12,223 nt of DNA from Lutibacter sp. (GTDB lineage: Bacteria; Bacteroidota; Bacteroidia; Flavobacteriales; Flavobacteriaceae), in assembly GCA_003516285.1 (NCBI GenBank), contig DPCK01000082.1:11137-23359 (forward strand), in the 5' to 3' direction. This document shows positions 1 to 5,946 of the stretch, piece by piece (the first letter of the stretch is position 1; every line of letters begins with the position of its first letter). The position numbers and the translations under genes are program-made. The notes beneath the pieces are model-generated. The model saw only the letters and a list, made by a program, of their open reading frames with translations. It was not told where the DNA came from and made no database searches.

Positions 1-49
1 TAAAAAAGAAGAGCCAAAACTTTTGATATGACCATCAAGGTTTTGGCTC
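1..49 (-). terminator. Rho-independent terminator at the end of the norEF-side operon
   Basis: A perfect 10-bp inverted repeat, GAGCCAAAAC (11-20) and GTTTTGGCTC (40-49), encloses a second 5-bp stem, TTGAT (23-27) with ATCAA (34-38). Read on the minus strand the hairpin is followed at once by TTCTTTTTTA (10-1), the U-rich tail expected of an intrinsic terminator. There is no such tail on the plus strand, so it acts on minus-strand transcription. It lies about 180 bp beyond the stop of the last gene. It could end both the norE/norF operon and a shorter transcript that starts near 146. Confidence 0.85.
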
Positions 50-146
50 GAACTTAAACTACTAACTAAAATTTCATTTCAAAGAGGATAACTTTGTGTT
101 CATTGACCTATTTAAATACAAGCACTCTTTTTAATAATTAATTTCT
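1..146 (-). ncRNA. Candidate small RNA with FNR-type promoter and intrinsic terminator
   Basis: This stretch downstream of the norF-like gene has no credible reading frame: the best minus-strand ATG frame gives only 9 codons. It is bounded upstream by a TAnATTCGC promoter-like element (152-159) and an FNR/CRP-type palindrome (181-194), and downstream by the intrinsic terminator at 1-49. The predicted transcript is about 140 nt. Inside it AAAGAG and CTCTTT (plus-strand 81-86 and 125-130) can pair, and CAAAG/CTTTG (80-84/92-96) gives an alternative local hairpin. Known anaerobic sRNAs such as E. coli FnrS are built the same way (FNR-driven, short, terminator-ended), but no sequence similarity is claimed. 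It could instead be just the 3' UTR of the operon. Confidence 0.35.
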
Positions 147-151
147 ATGCG

Positions 152-159
152 CGAATTTA
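152..159 (-). promoter_or_regulatory. Promoter -7-like element TAAATTCG for the candidate small RNA
   Basis: The minus strand reads TAAATTCGCG, one mismatch from the Bacteroidota -7 consensus TAnnTTTG and nearly the same as the element before norC (TACATTCGC). It sits 21 nt downstream of the FNR-type box, against 22 nt at norC. Transcription would start near 146. No -33 TTG is obvious, which fits an activator-dependent promoter. Confidence 0.4.
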
Positions 160-180
160 AGATTATTGGAATTAAATAAA

Positions 181-194
181 ATGACTTTTGTCAA
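181..194. promoter_or_regulatory. FNR/CRP-family operator, TTGACAAAAGTCAT on the minus strand
   Basis: The core TGAC-AAAA-GTCA is a perfect 4+4 inverted repeat with a 4-nt spacer, and one half-site is the full TTGAC. This is the general shape of FNR/DNR/NnrR/FixK sites (TTGAY-N4-RTCAA). No gene start lies near it on the plus strand. On the minus strand the next thing downstream is the promoter-like element at 152-159. The only other such box in the window lies before norC and also has an A4/T4 spacer. Confidence 0.5.
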
Positions 195-227
195 TTTAAA
201 AGATTTTTTTCAAAAATTATGACTATA

Positions 228-473
228 TTAAACACTCACAAAAACGATTGCCAAAAATATTGAAACGAAAATGAGCACGGCAGATTTCCAAAAAAAATGT
301 GCTTTTTTAAGTTGCATAAAATAAAATGCCACGCCAAGAAATTTAACCATAAAAAGCGCCAAAATTATTGCTGCAGTTGCTTTTAAATCAAATCCAAATT
401 TAGCGACAAATGCAGCCAATATAGTTAATGCCAAAAGCGATAAAAGTACTTTAAAATATATCTGATTTTTCAT
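228..473 (-). CDS. Cytochrome c oxidase subunit IV-like small membrane protein (NorF-like)
   Basis: This 81-residue protein is almost entirely hydrophobic, with three predicted membrane helices (about residues 7-25, 33-53 and 61-81). Helix 2 ends in a YFMQLKKAH segment. That pattern, a short subunit with a 'FMHLK/FMQLK' motif at the end of helix 2, is typical of the prokaryotic cytochrome c oxidase subunit IV (COX4_pro) family, which includes NorF. The ATG directly abuts the TAG of the upstream subunit III gene (TAGATG, no spacer), so the two are very likely translationally coupled. NorE and NorF are accessory membrane proteins that raise NO reductase activity in some denitrifiers. That role here is inferred from family and position. 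It is the last gene before the terminator at 1-49. Confidence 0.75.
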   Translation of the reverse strand: MKNQIYFKVLLSLLALTILAAFVAKFGFDLKATAAIILALFMVKFLGVAFYFMQLKKAHFFWKSAVLIFVSIFLAIVFVSV

Positions 474-1055
474 CTAAAATATTAAATAAATTATTGGAAA
501 CAATAAGAGCCAAATTAAATCGCACATATGCCAAAACGTAGCACTGGCTTCAAAATCTTCCACGGCCAGATCCATATTTTTTTTGTTTAAACTGAAATAA
601 ACGGAACTTAAAATCACCAATCCAACAAGCACGTGAATCACGTGAAACAAGGTTAGCATCCAATAAAATGAGAAAAAAGTATTGTAACCAATCGATAAGC
701 CCGCCTCAATTTTCTCAAAATACTCAAAACTTTTAAGCAATAAAAAGAGGAAACCTCCCAACATTGTTAACTTCAAATACAAAGATGATTTTTTGATGTT
801 ATTCACTTTAAAACTTTCTACAGATTTCACCATAAAAAATCCGCTTGTCAGCAAAAAAATGGTGTTAACCAACCCGAAAGTTGAATTTAAAAGCAACCTT
901 GAACTGTGAAAAACTTCTGGTTCATCTTTGCTGTATATTACCATCGCAACCAAAGCCATTCCAAAAGTCAATAACTCCAAAAAGAGGATAATCCACATTA
1001 AAATTCCTCCCGGTGGATAGTAAATGTTTTTGGAATCGATTTTGACTAAATTCAT
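474..1055 (-). CDS. norE: Cytochrome c oxidase subunit III family protein (NorE-like)
   Basis: The 193-residue protein has five predicted membrane helices (about 17-41, 56-79, 93-113, 127-155 and 171-192), the layout of short subunit III proteins such as CyoC and NorE. Family signatures include NTIFLLTSG (64-72) in helix 2, FHVIHVLVGL (137-146) in helix 4 and a final-helix FWHMCDLIWL (174-183), matching the usual WHfvDvvWl. No catalytic subunit I of an oxidase is nearby, and the other neighbours are nor genes. A NorE-type accessory role for NO reductase is therefore more likely than part of a respiratory oxidase. The gene starts 16 nt after the stop of the hemerythrin-like/PAS gene and touches the subunit IV gene downstream. 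NorE assignment rests on family plus context. Confidence 0.75.
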   Translation of the reverse strand: MNLVKIDSKNIYYPPGGILMWIILFLELLTFGMALVAMVIYSKDEPEVFHSSRLLLNSTFGLVNTIFLLTSGFFMVKSVESFKVNNIKKSSLYLKLTMLGGFLFLLLKSFEYFEKIEAGLSIGYNTFFSFYWMLTLFHVIHVLVGLVILSSVYFSLNKKNMDLAVEDFEASATFWHMCDLIWLLLFPIIYLIF

Positions 1056-1071
1056 ATTTTAATTTAAATAA

Positions 1072-2049
1072 CTAATCCCAATCTAACAAACGTTTTTGGC
1101 CTTCCAGTTTTTGAATTTCCGTAATGTCTTGAGACATTTCAATCACGCCTTTGTATTTTTTATCGTTATCGCGAATGGCAAAATACCTGATATGGATAAT
1201 TCTTCCTTTAAAATTAAACCAAAACTCTGCAACGTCTTTTGTTCCAGCTTTAAATTCGGCCACAATTCTCAAAACCATATCCACACTTTTTGGCGGATGG
1301 CAAAATTTAACCTCACGGCCAATTATGCCTTTGCTTCTTGGAAAAACCCTGTCGTCTCCTCGATTGTAAAAGATTACTTTATCATTTTCATCAACAAAAG
1401 TGATGTCGACGGGTAAAAAGCGCAACAGCAAATTCACCTGTTCCGGAGTCATATAACCTTCATCATAATGGAACGTGTTTTCCAATGAAAAAGTCAGATC
1501 ACGCTTGCTAAAATCTTCACTTGGATGCACATATTCAGCAGCAACAATTGTAGGATAAGGTTCTGGTTTTTCGGTTAACATCCACCCAATTTCCTCATCT
1601 CCCTGATAAAAATCCTTCCACTCTTCTTCAGATAACAATTCCATTGAATTAGGAAACAATCGCATATCTTCTATGCTTAACAAACGTTTAATGCCTTCAA
1701 CCAAATATGGAATATTGTCAATAATTTTGGCGGTATTTTTTTCGGTATTATAGTCATTCAGCAATTTTATTTGCGCTCGTAAATTGTCGTGAAAAGACCA
1801 CATTCCCTGGCTTGGACCTTCCCATCCATGTTTTTCCAGATAAGGAAACAACTGATTTTCTTTACGCGCAAAACGTTTTTCAATGGTTGTTAACTGATTG
1901 AAAATGTTGAAATATTTTTGAAAATCCTCCACGGGATTAACATCTGTCAATTCCAAAAGCAATTCTTGAATTAAGTCGCTTTCCCTGTAATATACCTCAA
2001 CGGGATGCCCTTTGGGCAATTTTTCTACGGTTGATAAAAATGAATTCAT
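1072..2049 (-). CDS. Hemerythrin-like (HHE) plus PAS domain protein, DUF438 family
   Basis: This 325-residue soluble protein has two parts. Residues 1-160 form a hemerythrin-like four-helix region with H15, RKENQLFPYLEKHG (62-75), an H87 in the MWSFHD segment and E127 before the LFP motif. Residues about 200-315 form a PAS domain of the PAS_10 type, with FCHPPKSV (249-256), IRYFAIRD and a terminal QDITEIQKLEGQKRLLDW. This is the domain set of DUF438 proteins, although the short N-terminal DUF438 segment is not obvious. As I recall the family, a His normally stands where R59 is (EKRFARKEN versus EKHYxRKEN), so one di-iron ligand may be missing. There is no DNA-binding or kinase domain. The gene lies 17 nt after the ScdA_N gene. 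It is probably a sensor or NO/iron-handling protein, with its exact role unknown. Confidence 0.8.
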   Translation of the reverse strand: MNSFLSTVEKLPKGHPVEVYYRESDLIQELLLELTDVNPVEDFQKYFNIFNQLTTIEKRFARKENQLFPYLEKHGWEGPSQGMWSFHDNLRAQIKLLNDYNTEKNTAKIIDNIPYLVEGIKRLLSIEDMRLFPNSMELLSEEEWKDFYQGDEEIGWMLTEKPEPYPTIVAAEYVHPSEDFSKRDLTFSLENTFHYDEGYMTPEQVNLLLRFLPVDITFVDENDKVIFYNRGDDRVFPRSKGIIGREVKFCHPPKSVDMVLRIVAEFKAGTKDVAEFWFNFKGRIIHIRYFAIRDNDKKYKGVIEMSQDITEIQKLEGQKRLLDWD

Positions 2050-2066
2050 TTTTGTGAGATTTTAAA

Positions 2067-2276
2067 TTATATAGTTGGGTTTGAAATTTTTTTCCTTATT
2101 GTTTCAATTTCTTTTTTCAGAACTTCAAATTCAACCCCGCTTTCTTTGCACGCAATTTCAAGTGTTGCGCCGCCACCACAGCAAAAATCTATTTTATATT
2201 TACTAAAAACTTGGTCGGCTCCCATATTTTGGGCCACTACTTCTGCAACAGTATTTTGTTTAGTGATTTTCATCAT
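2067..2276 (-). CDS. Stand-alone ScdA_N/DUF542 domain protein (N-terminal half of RIC)
   Basis: A short protein of 69 residues from ATG at 2276 (68 from the adjacent ATG at 2273). It contains the hallmark YKIDFCCGGG followed by TLEIACKESGV, the conserved DFCCgG...sLeeAC of the ScdA_N (DUF542) domain. In YtfE/ScdA (RIC), the repair-of-iron-centres proteins induced by NO, this domain precedes a di-iron hemerythrin domain. Here only the first domain is present. The frame stays open upstream to a TTG at 2357, but that would run through the promoter element at 2298-2305, so I use the ATG pair. The next gene downstream (17 nt) encodes a hemerythrin-like/PAS protein, which suggests a two-protein version of RIC. 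It probably works in nitrosative stress defence. Confidence 0.8.
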   Translation of the reverse strand: MMKITKQNTVAEVVAQNMGADQVFSKYKIDFCCGGGATLEIACKESGVEFEVLKKEIETIRKKISNPTI

Positions 2277-2297
2277 TTGATGTTTATAATTATAATG

Positions 2298-2325
2298 CAA
2301 ATATACTAATAAAATACTAATTAGT
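2298..2325 (-). promoter_or_regulatory. Promoter of the ScdA_N gene with an overlapping repeat operator
   Basis: On the minus strand TATATTTG (2305-2298) matches the Bacteroidota -7 consensus TAnnTTTG exactly, 21 nt before the preferred ATG. Just upstream is a direct repeat of ATTAGTAT (plus-strand ATACTAAT at 2303-2310 and 2314-2321, 11-bp period) and a perfect 10-bp palindrome ACTAATTAGT (2316-2325). No -33 TTG is seen. The arrangement looks like a regulated promoter with an operator touching the -7 box. This gap of 133 bp probably starts a separate transcript for the ScdA_N, hemerythrin-like/PAS and norEF-like genes. Confidence 0.5.
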
Positions 2326-2409
2326 CTTTTATTATTTTGATTAATATTTACACACAATTAATCGTAAATTTTGATAAAAAATATTTGTTGAAAATTGCCT
2401 GAATTTGCT

Positions 2410-4176
2410 TTAAGACTGATGCCTGATTTTTTCAAATAACAGTACCAAAGATTTTAGCATTTCAACGGGAGTCGTTAAAATCTGATAATGATTTTGCCCA
2501 AACATTTGCGGTAAATAATATTTGGCTTGTGCTTCTATCGCCAGCGCGTAAGAATTTATTTGTCTTTCATTTAGTTCGCGCAAGGCTTGTTTCACATCGT
2601 TAACACCATATTTTCCTTCGTACTTATCATAATCGTTGGGCTTTCCGTCGGAAATTAAAATAACCCATTTATTTTTGGTATCACGTTTGTCCAACATAGC
2701 TCCGGAATGTCGCAAAGCAGCGCCAATACGGGTGTAACCGCTTGGTTCAACCGCACCAACTTTAAATTTAGCCTTGTTCCAATCTTCATCGAAATCCTTT
2801 ATGGTAATATAAGTTGAATGGTTTCTGGTTTTAGAATAAAAACAATCAATTGAAAAATCGATATTAAATTCATTTAAAAGTTCTCCAAACAAAATAGACA
2901 CTTCTTTTTCAACATCAATTACACGGTTTCCAGCTGCATAACCATCGCTGGACAAACTGATATCCAACAACAACAAAATTGACAAATCTTTTTCTTTTTT
3001 TCTTTTAGAAAGGTAAATTTTTTCTGAAGGTGTATGTCCGGAATGCACATCAACATACAAATCTGTTATCGCGTCAATGTCAAATTCCTCCCCTTGGGTT
3101 TGCCTGCGCTGAAATTGGTATTTATTATTCACCGTCGTCAGCATTTTTCGCAATCCGATTAAGGTAGAATTATTTTTTAAAATCGTTCTTTTATAATAGG
3201 AAATATTCGATTTCAACTGTGATTTTGGATAAACTTTACAGAAATCATTTTTATAAACGCGTTTGGAATAATCCCACTCATCATAAGTGATATGATAGCC
3301 TGAACTGTCGTATTCCGCACTTTCTGAAACCGTGGTGTTTTCCATAAAATCGGCCTGATAAACGGAGTGCGCCGTATCATCAACACGAACGGTATATTTC
3401 ATATTAAGCTCATCCAACGCATTGGCGTGATCTTCCAAATCGTCATCGCCATCAAAATCTTTGAAATTTCCGCCAAACTCTTCCGCCGTTTCCACTTTTT
3501 CAAATTGATGTTGCAAAACCGCATCTTCTTGTTGTTTTACATCAACCTGCACCGAAATAATTTCTTCAACCGCTTTGGATTTTATGGTGGTTTTTGGCTG
3601 ATCTTCATCGCCTTTTTTAACGGCATCCGTGAAATTTTTCAACACATCTCCATCATCTTCCAAATTATTTCGCATCCACTTTCCATAAATAAAAGTATAA
3701 TCCGCTTGCTGCGCATCTTTGGTTTTACTTTTATAAAATTGAATAAATGACTCAAAGTATTTTTTTGTTACCGGAAATTGTTCGAACATAGATTCCAAAA
3801 CACGAGATGAAGTTTCTGCCGCTTTTTGCTGGGATTCCAATAACTCGTGTTCCCTGTTGTCATTCCAGTTTAAATCTAAATTTTTTTGAACCGACAAATA
3901 CACTATTCTGAATAAATAAAATGAAATGTTTTCATCAGCTGTAGGAAAATCAGAAAAAGCAACGGGAAGAAAAAAGTTGTTATTTTTGTAGCCGCCTTCT
4001 CTTTCCGCCTCAAAAATCTCAATAGATTCTCCGGTGATGGCACGCGCAAAAATGGTCAATCTCGATTTTAAGTCGGATAAGTTTACGGAATTAGCGATGT
4101 TTTCCTGTTTTTTTAGGTTGCGTCGCTTAAAGTAAAAAGCGAGTTTGGTAAACAAGTATTCATCCGGTTCGAACAT
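2410..4176 (-). CDS. norD: NorD-type von Willebrand factor A domain protein
   Basis: The 588-residue protein has a long N-terminal region and a C-terminal VWA domain (about 395-585). The metal-ion-dependent adhesion site is intact: DISLS (405-409), a Thr in SGYTRIG (T482), and ISDGKPNDYDKYEGKYG (508-524), which is the typical NorD ending. EWDYSKRVY (300-308) in the middle is also a NorD-like segment. An acidic, low-complexity stretch (about 188-255) separates the two regions. NorD works with the MoxR-type ATPase NorQ to activate NO reductase, probably by helping insert the non-heme iron. The paired norQ is directly upstream with an 84-bp gap. There is no signal peptide or membrane helix, so it should act at the cytoplasmic side. 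Length is close to other NorD proteins (about 600-640). Confidence 0.9.
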   Translation of the reverse strand: MFEPDEYLFTKLAFYFKRRNLKKQENIANSVNLSDLKSRLTIFARAITGESIEIFEAEREGGYKNNNFFLPVAFSDFPTADENISFYLFRIVYLSVQKNLDLNWNDNREHELLESQQKAAETSSRVLESMFEQFPVTKKYFESFIQFYKSKTKDAQQADYTFIYGKWMRNNLEDDGDVLKNFTDAVKKGDEDQPKTTIKSKAVEEIISVQVDVKQQEDAVLQHQFEKVETAEEFGGNFKDFDGDDDLEDHANALDELNMKYTVRVDDTAHSVYQADFMENTTVSESAEYDSSGYHITYDEWDYSKRVYKNDFCKVYPKSQLKSNISYYKRTILKNNSTLIGLRKMLTTVNNKYQFQRRQTQGEEFDIDAITDLYVDVHSGHTPSEKIYLSKRKKEKDLSILLLLDISLSSDGYAAGNRVIDVEKEVSILFGELLNEFNIDFSIDCFYSKTRNHSTYITIKDFDEDWNKAKFKVGAVEPSGYTRIGAALRHSGAMLDKRDTKNKWVILISDGKPNDYDKYEGKYGVNDVKQALRELNERQINSYALAIEAQAKYYLPQMFGQNHYQILTTPVEMLKSLVLLFEKIRHQS

Positions 4177-4260
4177 TTTTTTAGATTTCAGTACACAGTC
4201 ACAGTTTTCAGTTTTTTTTAGGCATTAACTGCCAACTGCAACTGTAAACTGCAAACTATT
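4177..4260. repeat. Degenerate 6-7-nt repeat array in inverted arrangement (norQ-norD spacer)
   Basis: Nearly the whole spacer is made of 6-7-nt units. On the plus strand 4188-4214 carries CAGTnnn-type units (CAGTACA, CAGTCA, CAGTTTT, CAGTT), and 4227-4257 carries their complements (AACTGCC, AACTGCA, ACTGTAA, ACTGCAA). The two arrays face each other across a T-rich loop and could fold into a long imperfect hairpin in the norQ-norD mRNA. Similar 'ACTGnnA' strings are, as I recall, scattered between genes in flavobacteria. Confidence 0.6.
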
Positions 4261-5040
4261 TTAGATCATTAAATTACACAAATCCTTCAATGCTTCTATC
4301 ACTTCTAAATCATCGGTCAATGGTTCAACAACAGCCACTTCAACCGACAATCTTTTTGGCAATCCGCTATGGATTAATTTTGCCGCATCAACCAACAATC
4401 GGGTTGAAACTGTTTCCGCCAATCCAAGTTCGGTCAGGTTTCTGATTTTTGTGGCGATGTTCACCAATTTTTTCGCAATATCAAGTTCGATTCCGGTTTC
4501 ATTCACGATAATCTCCGCTTCAATTTTGGCTTCGGGATAGGCAAAAGAAGTTGCTATAAATCGTTGTCGGGTTGACGGTTTTAATTCTTTAAATCCCTTT
4601 TGATAGCCAGGATTAAAAGACGCCACCAACATAAAATCGCTGTGTGCCTTCACAGTTTCACCCAATTTATCTATAAACAGTTCACGCCTGTGATCGGTAA
4701 GGGAATGTATGGCAACAATCACATCGGGTCTTGCCTCTGCAATTTCATCCAAATAAATAATGGCGCCTTCTTTTATGGCAGTTGTTAGCGGACCGTCTAA
4801 CCAAATGGTCTCTGCCCCTTTTATAATGAAACGACCAATTAAATCGGTTGAAGAAGTTTCTTCGTGACAGGAAATCGTAATCAATTTTTTATCCAATTTA
4901 TGAGCCATAAACTCAATAAATCTAGATTTACCGGTTCCTGTTGGACCTTTCAACAAAAAAGGAATTTTATTTTTAAAGGCGTGTTCAAACACCTCAATTT
5001 CTTTTCCGATTGCTTGGTAATACGGAGCTTTGATACTCAT
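4261..5040 (-). CDS. norQ: NorQ/CbbQ-type AAA+ (MoxR family) ATPase
   Basis: This 259-residue protein is the length expected for NorQ/CbbQ. It has Walker A GPTGTGKS (32-39), Walker B IIYLDE (94-99), sensor-1 SFNPG (141-145) and an STRQRF arginine-finger segment (156-161), followed by the small lid domain. MoxR-type ATPases act with VWA partners to insert metals or remodel enzymes. NorQ pairs with NorD to activate the cytochrome c-dependent NO reductase. The partner norD follows 84 bp downstream, and the SCO gene ends 2 nt before this ATG, so the three genes are probably one transcript. The neighbours decide for NorQ over CbbQ or NirQ, since no RuBisCO genes are present. Confidence 0.92.
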   Translation of the reverse strand: MSIKAPYYQAIGKEIEVFEHAFKNKIPFLLKGPTGTGKSRFIEFMAHKLDKKLITISCHEETSSTDLIGRFIIKGAETIWLDGPLTTAIKEGAIIYLDEIAEARPDVIVAIHSLTDHRRELFIDKLGETVKAHSDFMLVASFNPGYQKGFKELKPSTRQRFIATSFAYPEAKIEAEIIVNETGIELDIAKKLVNIATKIRNLTELGLAETVSTRLLVDAAKLIHSGLPKRLSVEVAVVEPLTDDLEVIEALKDLCNLMI

Positions 5041-5042
5041 AA

Positions 5043-5759
5043 TTATTTATTTACAGTTTCAATAATTTTTGAAATAGTTACTTTATTGTCAACACCCAAA
5101 CCTTCCTGTTGGTGAACCAATTCTCCTTGCGGACTAAATACGCTTATAATGTTTGAATGTGAAAAATCCATTGGGGAAATTTGCTTGTATTTAACCGCCA
5201 AAACATTTGAAAATTCCCTAACACCGCTTTCAGTTCCCTGTAAAAAAGTGTGTTGGTCATCATCCATAAAATTTTCTATGGCAAATGCTTTTAACTTTTC
5301 AGGGGTATCGGTTTCGGGATCTATGCTCACAAACACAAAATTAATTTTGCTGATTAACGCTTTTGGAATTTGTTTTTCAATATTTCGCATATCAGCCACC
5401 AATCTTGGGCAAGCTGCTTTACAAGTGGTATAAATCATCACCATAACCAGTGTTTTGCCTTTTAAATCCTCCAATAAAATAGTATTTCCTTTCTCTGTAT
5501 TCCATTTGGTGGTTAAATTAAAAATAGAAGTTTCAGAAATTTCATCGGTCCCCAGGATTTTTTCGTCTGCTGCTGCCATCGGTTTTAAATCCATTTTACA
5601 AACCGGACAAGCACCTTCAGCCTGATACGTTTTTTCAGCTTCGCATTTCATTGGGCACTGATATAAAACTTCATTTTTATTTTTTGAATTCCCAACATTA
5701 CAGGCTGATAGCGCAAGCAAAGCCACAGACATTATTGCGATATATTTTAAATAGTTCAT
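5043..5759 (-). CDS. SCO1/SenC copper chaperone lipoprotein with heavy-metal-binding domain
   Basis: The 238-residue protein starts with a lipoprotein signal (LLALSAC, lipid-modified C20). Residues 33-61 hold a small heavy-metal-binding domain of the YHS-like type (C35-P-M, C39, C51, C54, then KMDL). Residues about 80-237 form the thioredoxin-like SCO domain, with the copper-binding CKAAC (C113, C117) and distal His in DFSHSN (H201). SCO proteins deliver copper to, or reduce, copper sites such as CuA. Here the likely client is the type 1/type 2 copper enzyme NirK, because no CuA oxidase or nosZ is in the window. That is inference. The gene is directly followed by norQ. It is likely anchored in a membrane facing the periplasm. 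Start and lipobox agree well. Confidence 0.88.
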   Translation of the reverse strand: MNYLKYIAIMSVALLALSACNVGNSKNKNEVLYQCPMKCEAEKTYQAEGACPVCKMDLKPMAAADEKILGTDEISETSIFNLTTKWNTEKGNTILLEDLKGKTLVMVMIYTTCKAACPRLVADMRNIEKQIPKALISKINFVFVSIDPETDTPEKLKAFAIENFMDDDQHTFLQGTESGVREFSNVLAVKYKQISPMDFSHSNIISVFSPQGELVHQQEGLGVDNKVTISKIIETVNK

Positions 5760-5817
5760 TTTATGGTTACTTTTACGGTTTAATGCTAATAATTACTGCA
5801 ATTTATAATTAATTGTT

Positions 5818-5925
5818 TGGGCCTGCCTGCTTTTTTGGTAGGCGTTACCCTGCGGGTCGGGCTTTTCGTTCCAAACTTTTTCCGCTAAAAAGCGCAAAAA
5901 GGTTTTCCCCTGCAATCCCTAACGC
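5818..5925. repeat. Intergenic structured repeat of flavobacterial type
   Basis: The 187-bp gap between the nirV-like and SCO genes contains a GC-richer block unlike the rest of the AT-rich spacers. On the plus strand it starts TGGGCCTGCCTGC and includes GCGTTACCC, GCGGGTCGGGCTTTTCG and a final CAATCCCTAACGC. I recall similar wording as a common dispersed intergenic repeat in Flavobacterium and relatives. It can form three hairpins: GCCTGCC with GGTAGGC, ACCC with GGGT, and a 10-bp stem (5876-5901) with one C-C mismatch and an AAAA loop. No reading frame is credible. Function is unknown. Only one copy is visible here, so the repeat status rests on recall. Confidence 0.6.
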
Positions 5926-5946
5926 AAATACTTTTTTAAATAAAAC

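Noticed and set aside
23..38. TTGAT-ATGACC-ATCAA looks like an FNR box inside the left-edge hairpin.
   Set aside because: The spacer is 6 nt instead of 4, and the sequence is simply the upper stem of an intrinsic terminator.
2337..2350. TTGATTAATATTTA upstream of the ScdA_N gene as an FNR-type site.
   Set aside because: One half-site is poor and the distance to the promoter element does not match the norC arrangement.
2277..2357. N-terminal extension of the ScdA_N protein from a TTG at 2357.
   Set aside because: The extension has no domain character and runs through a consensus promoter; the ATG pair at 2271-2276 gives a normal domain start.
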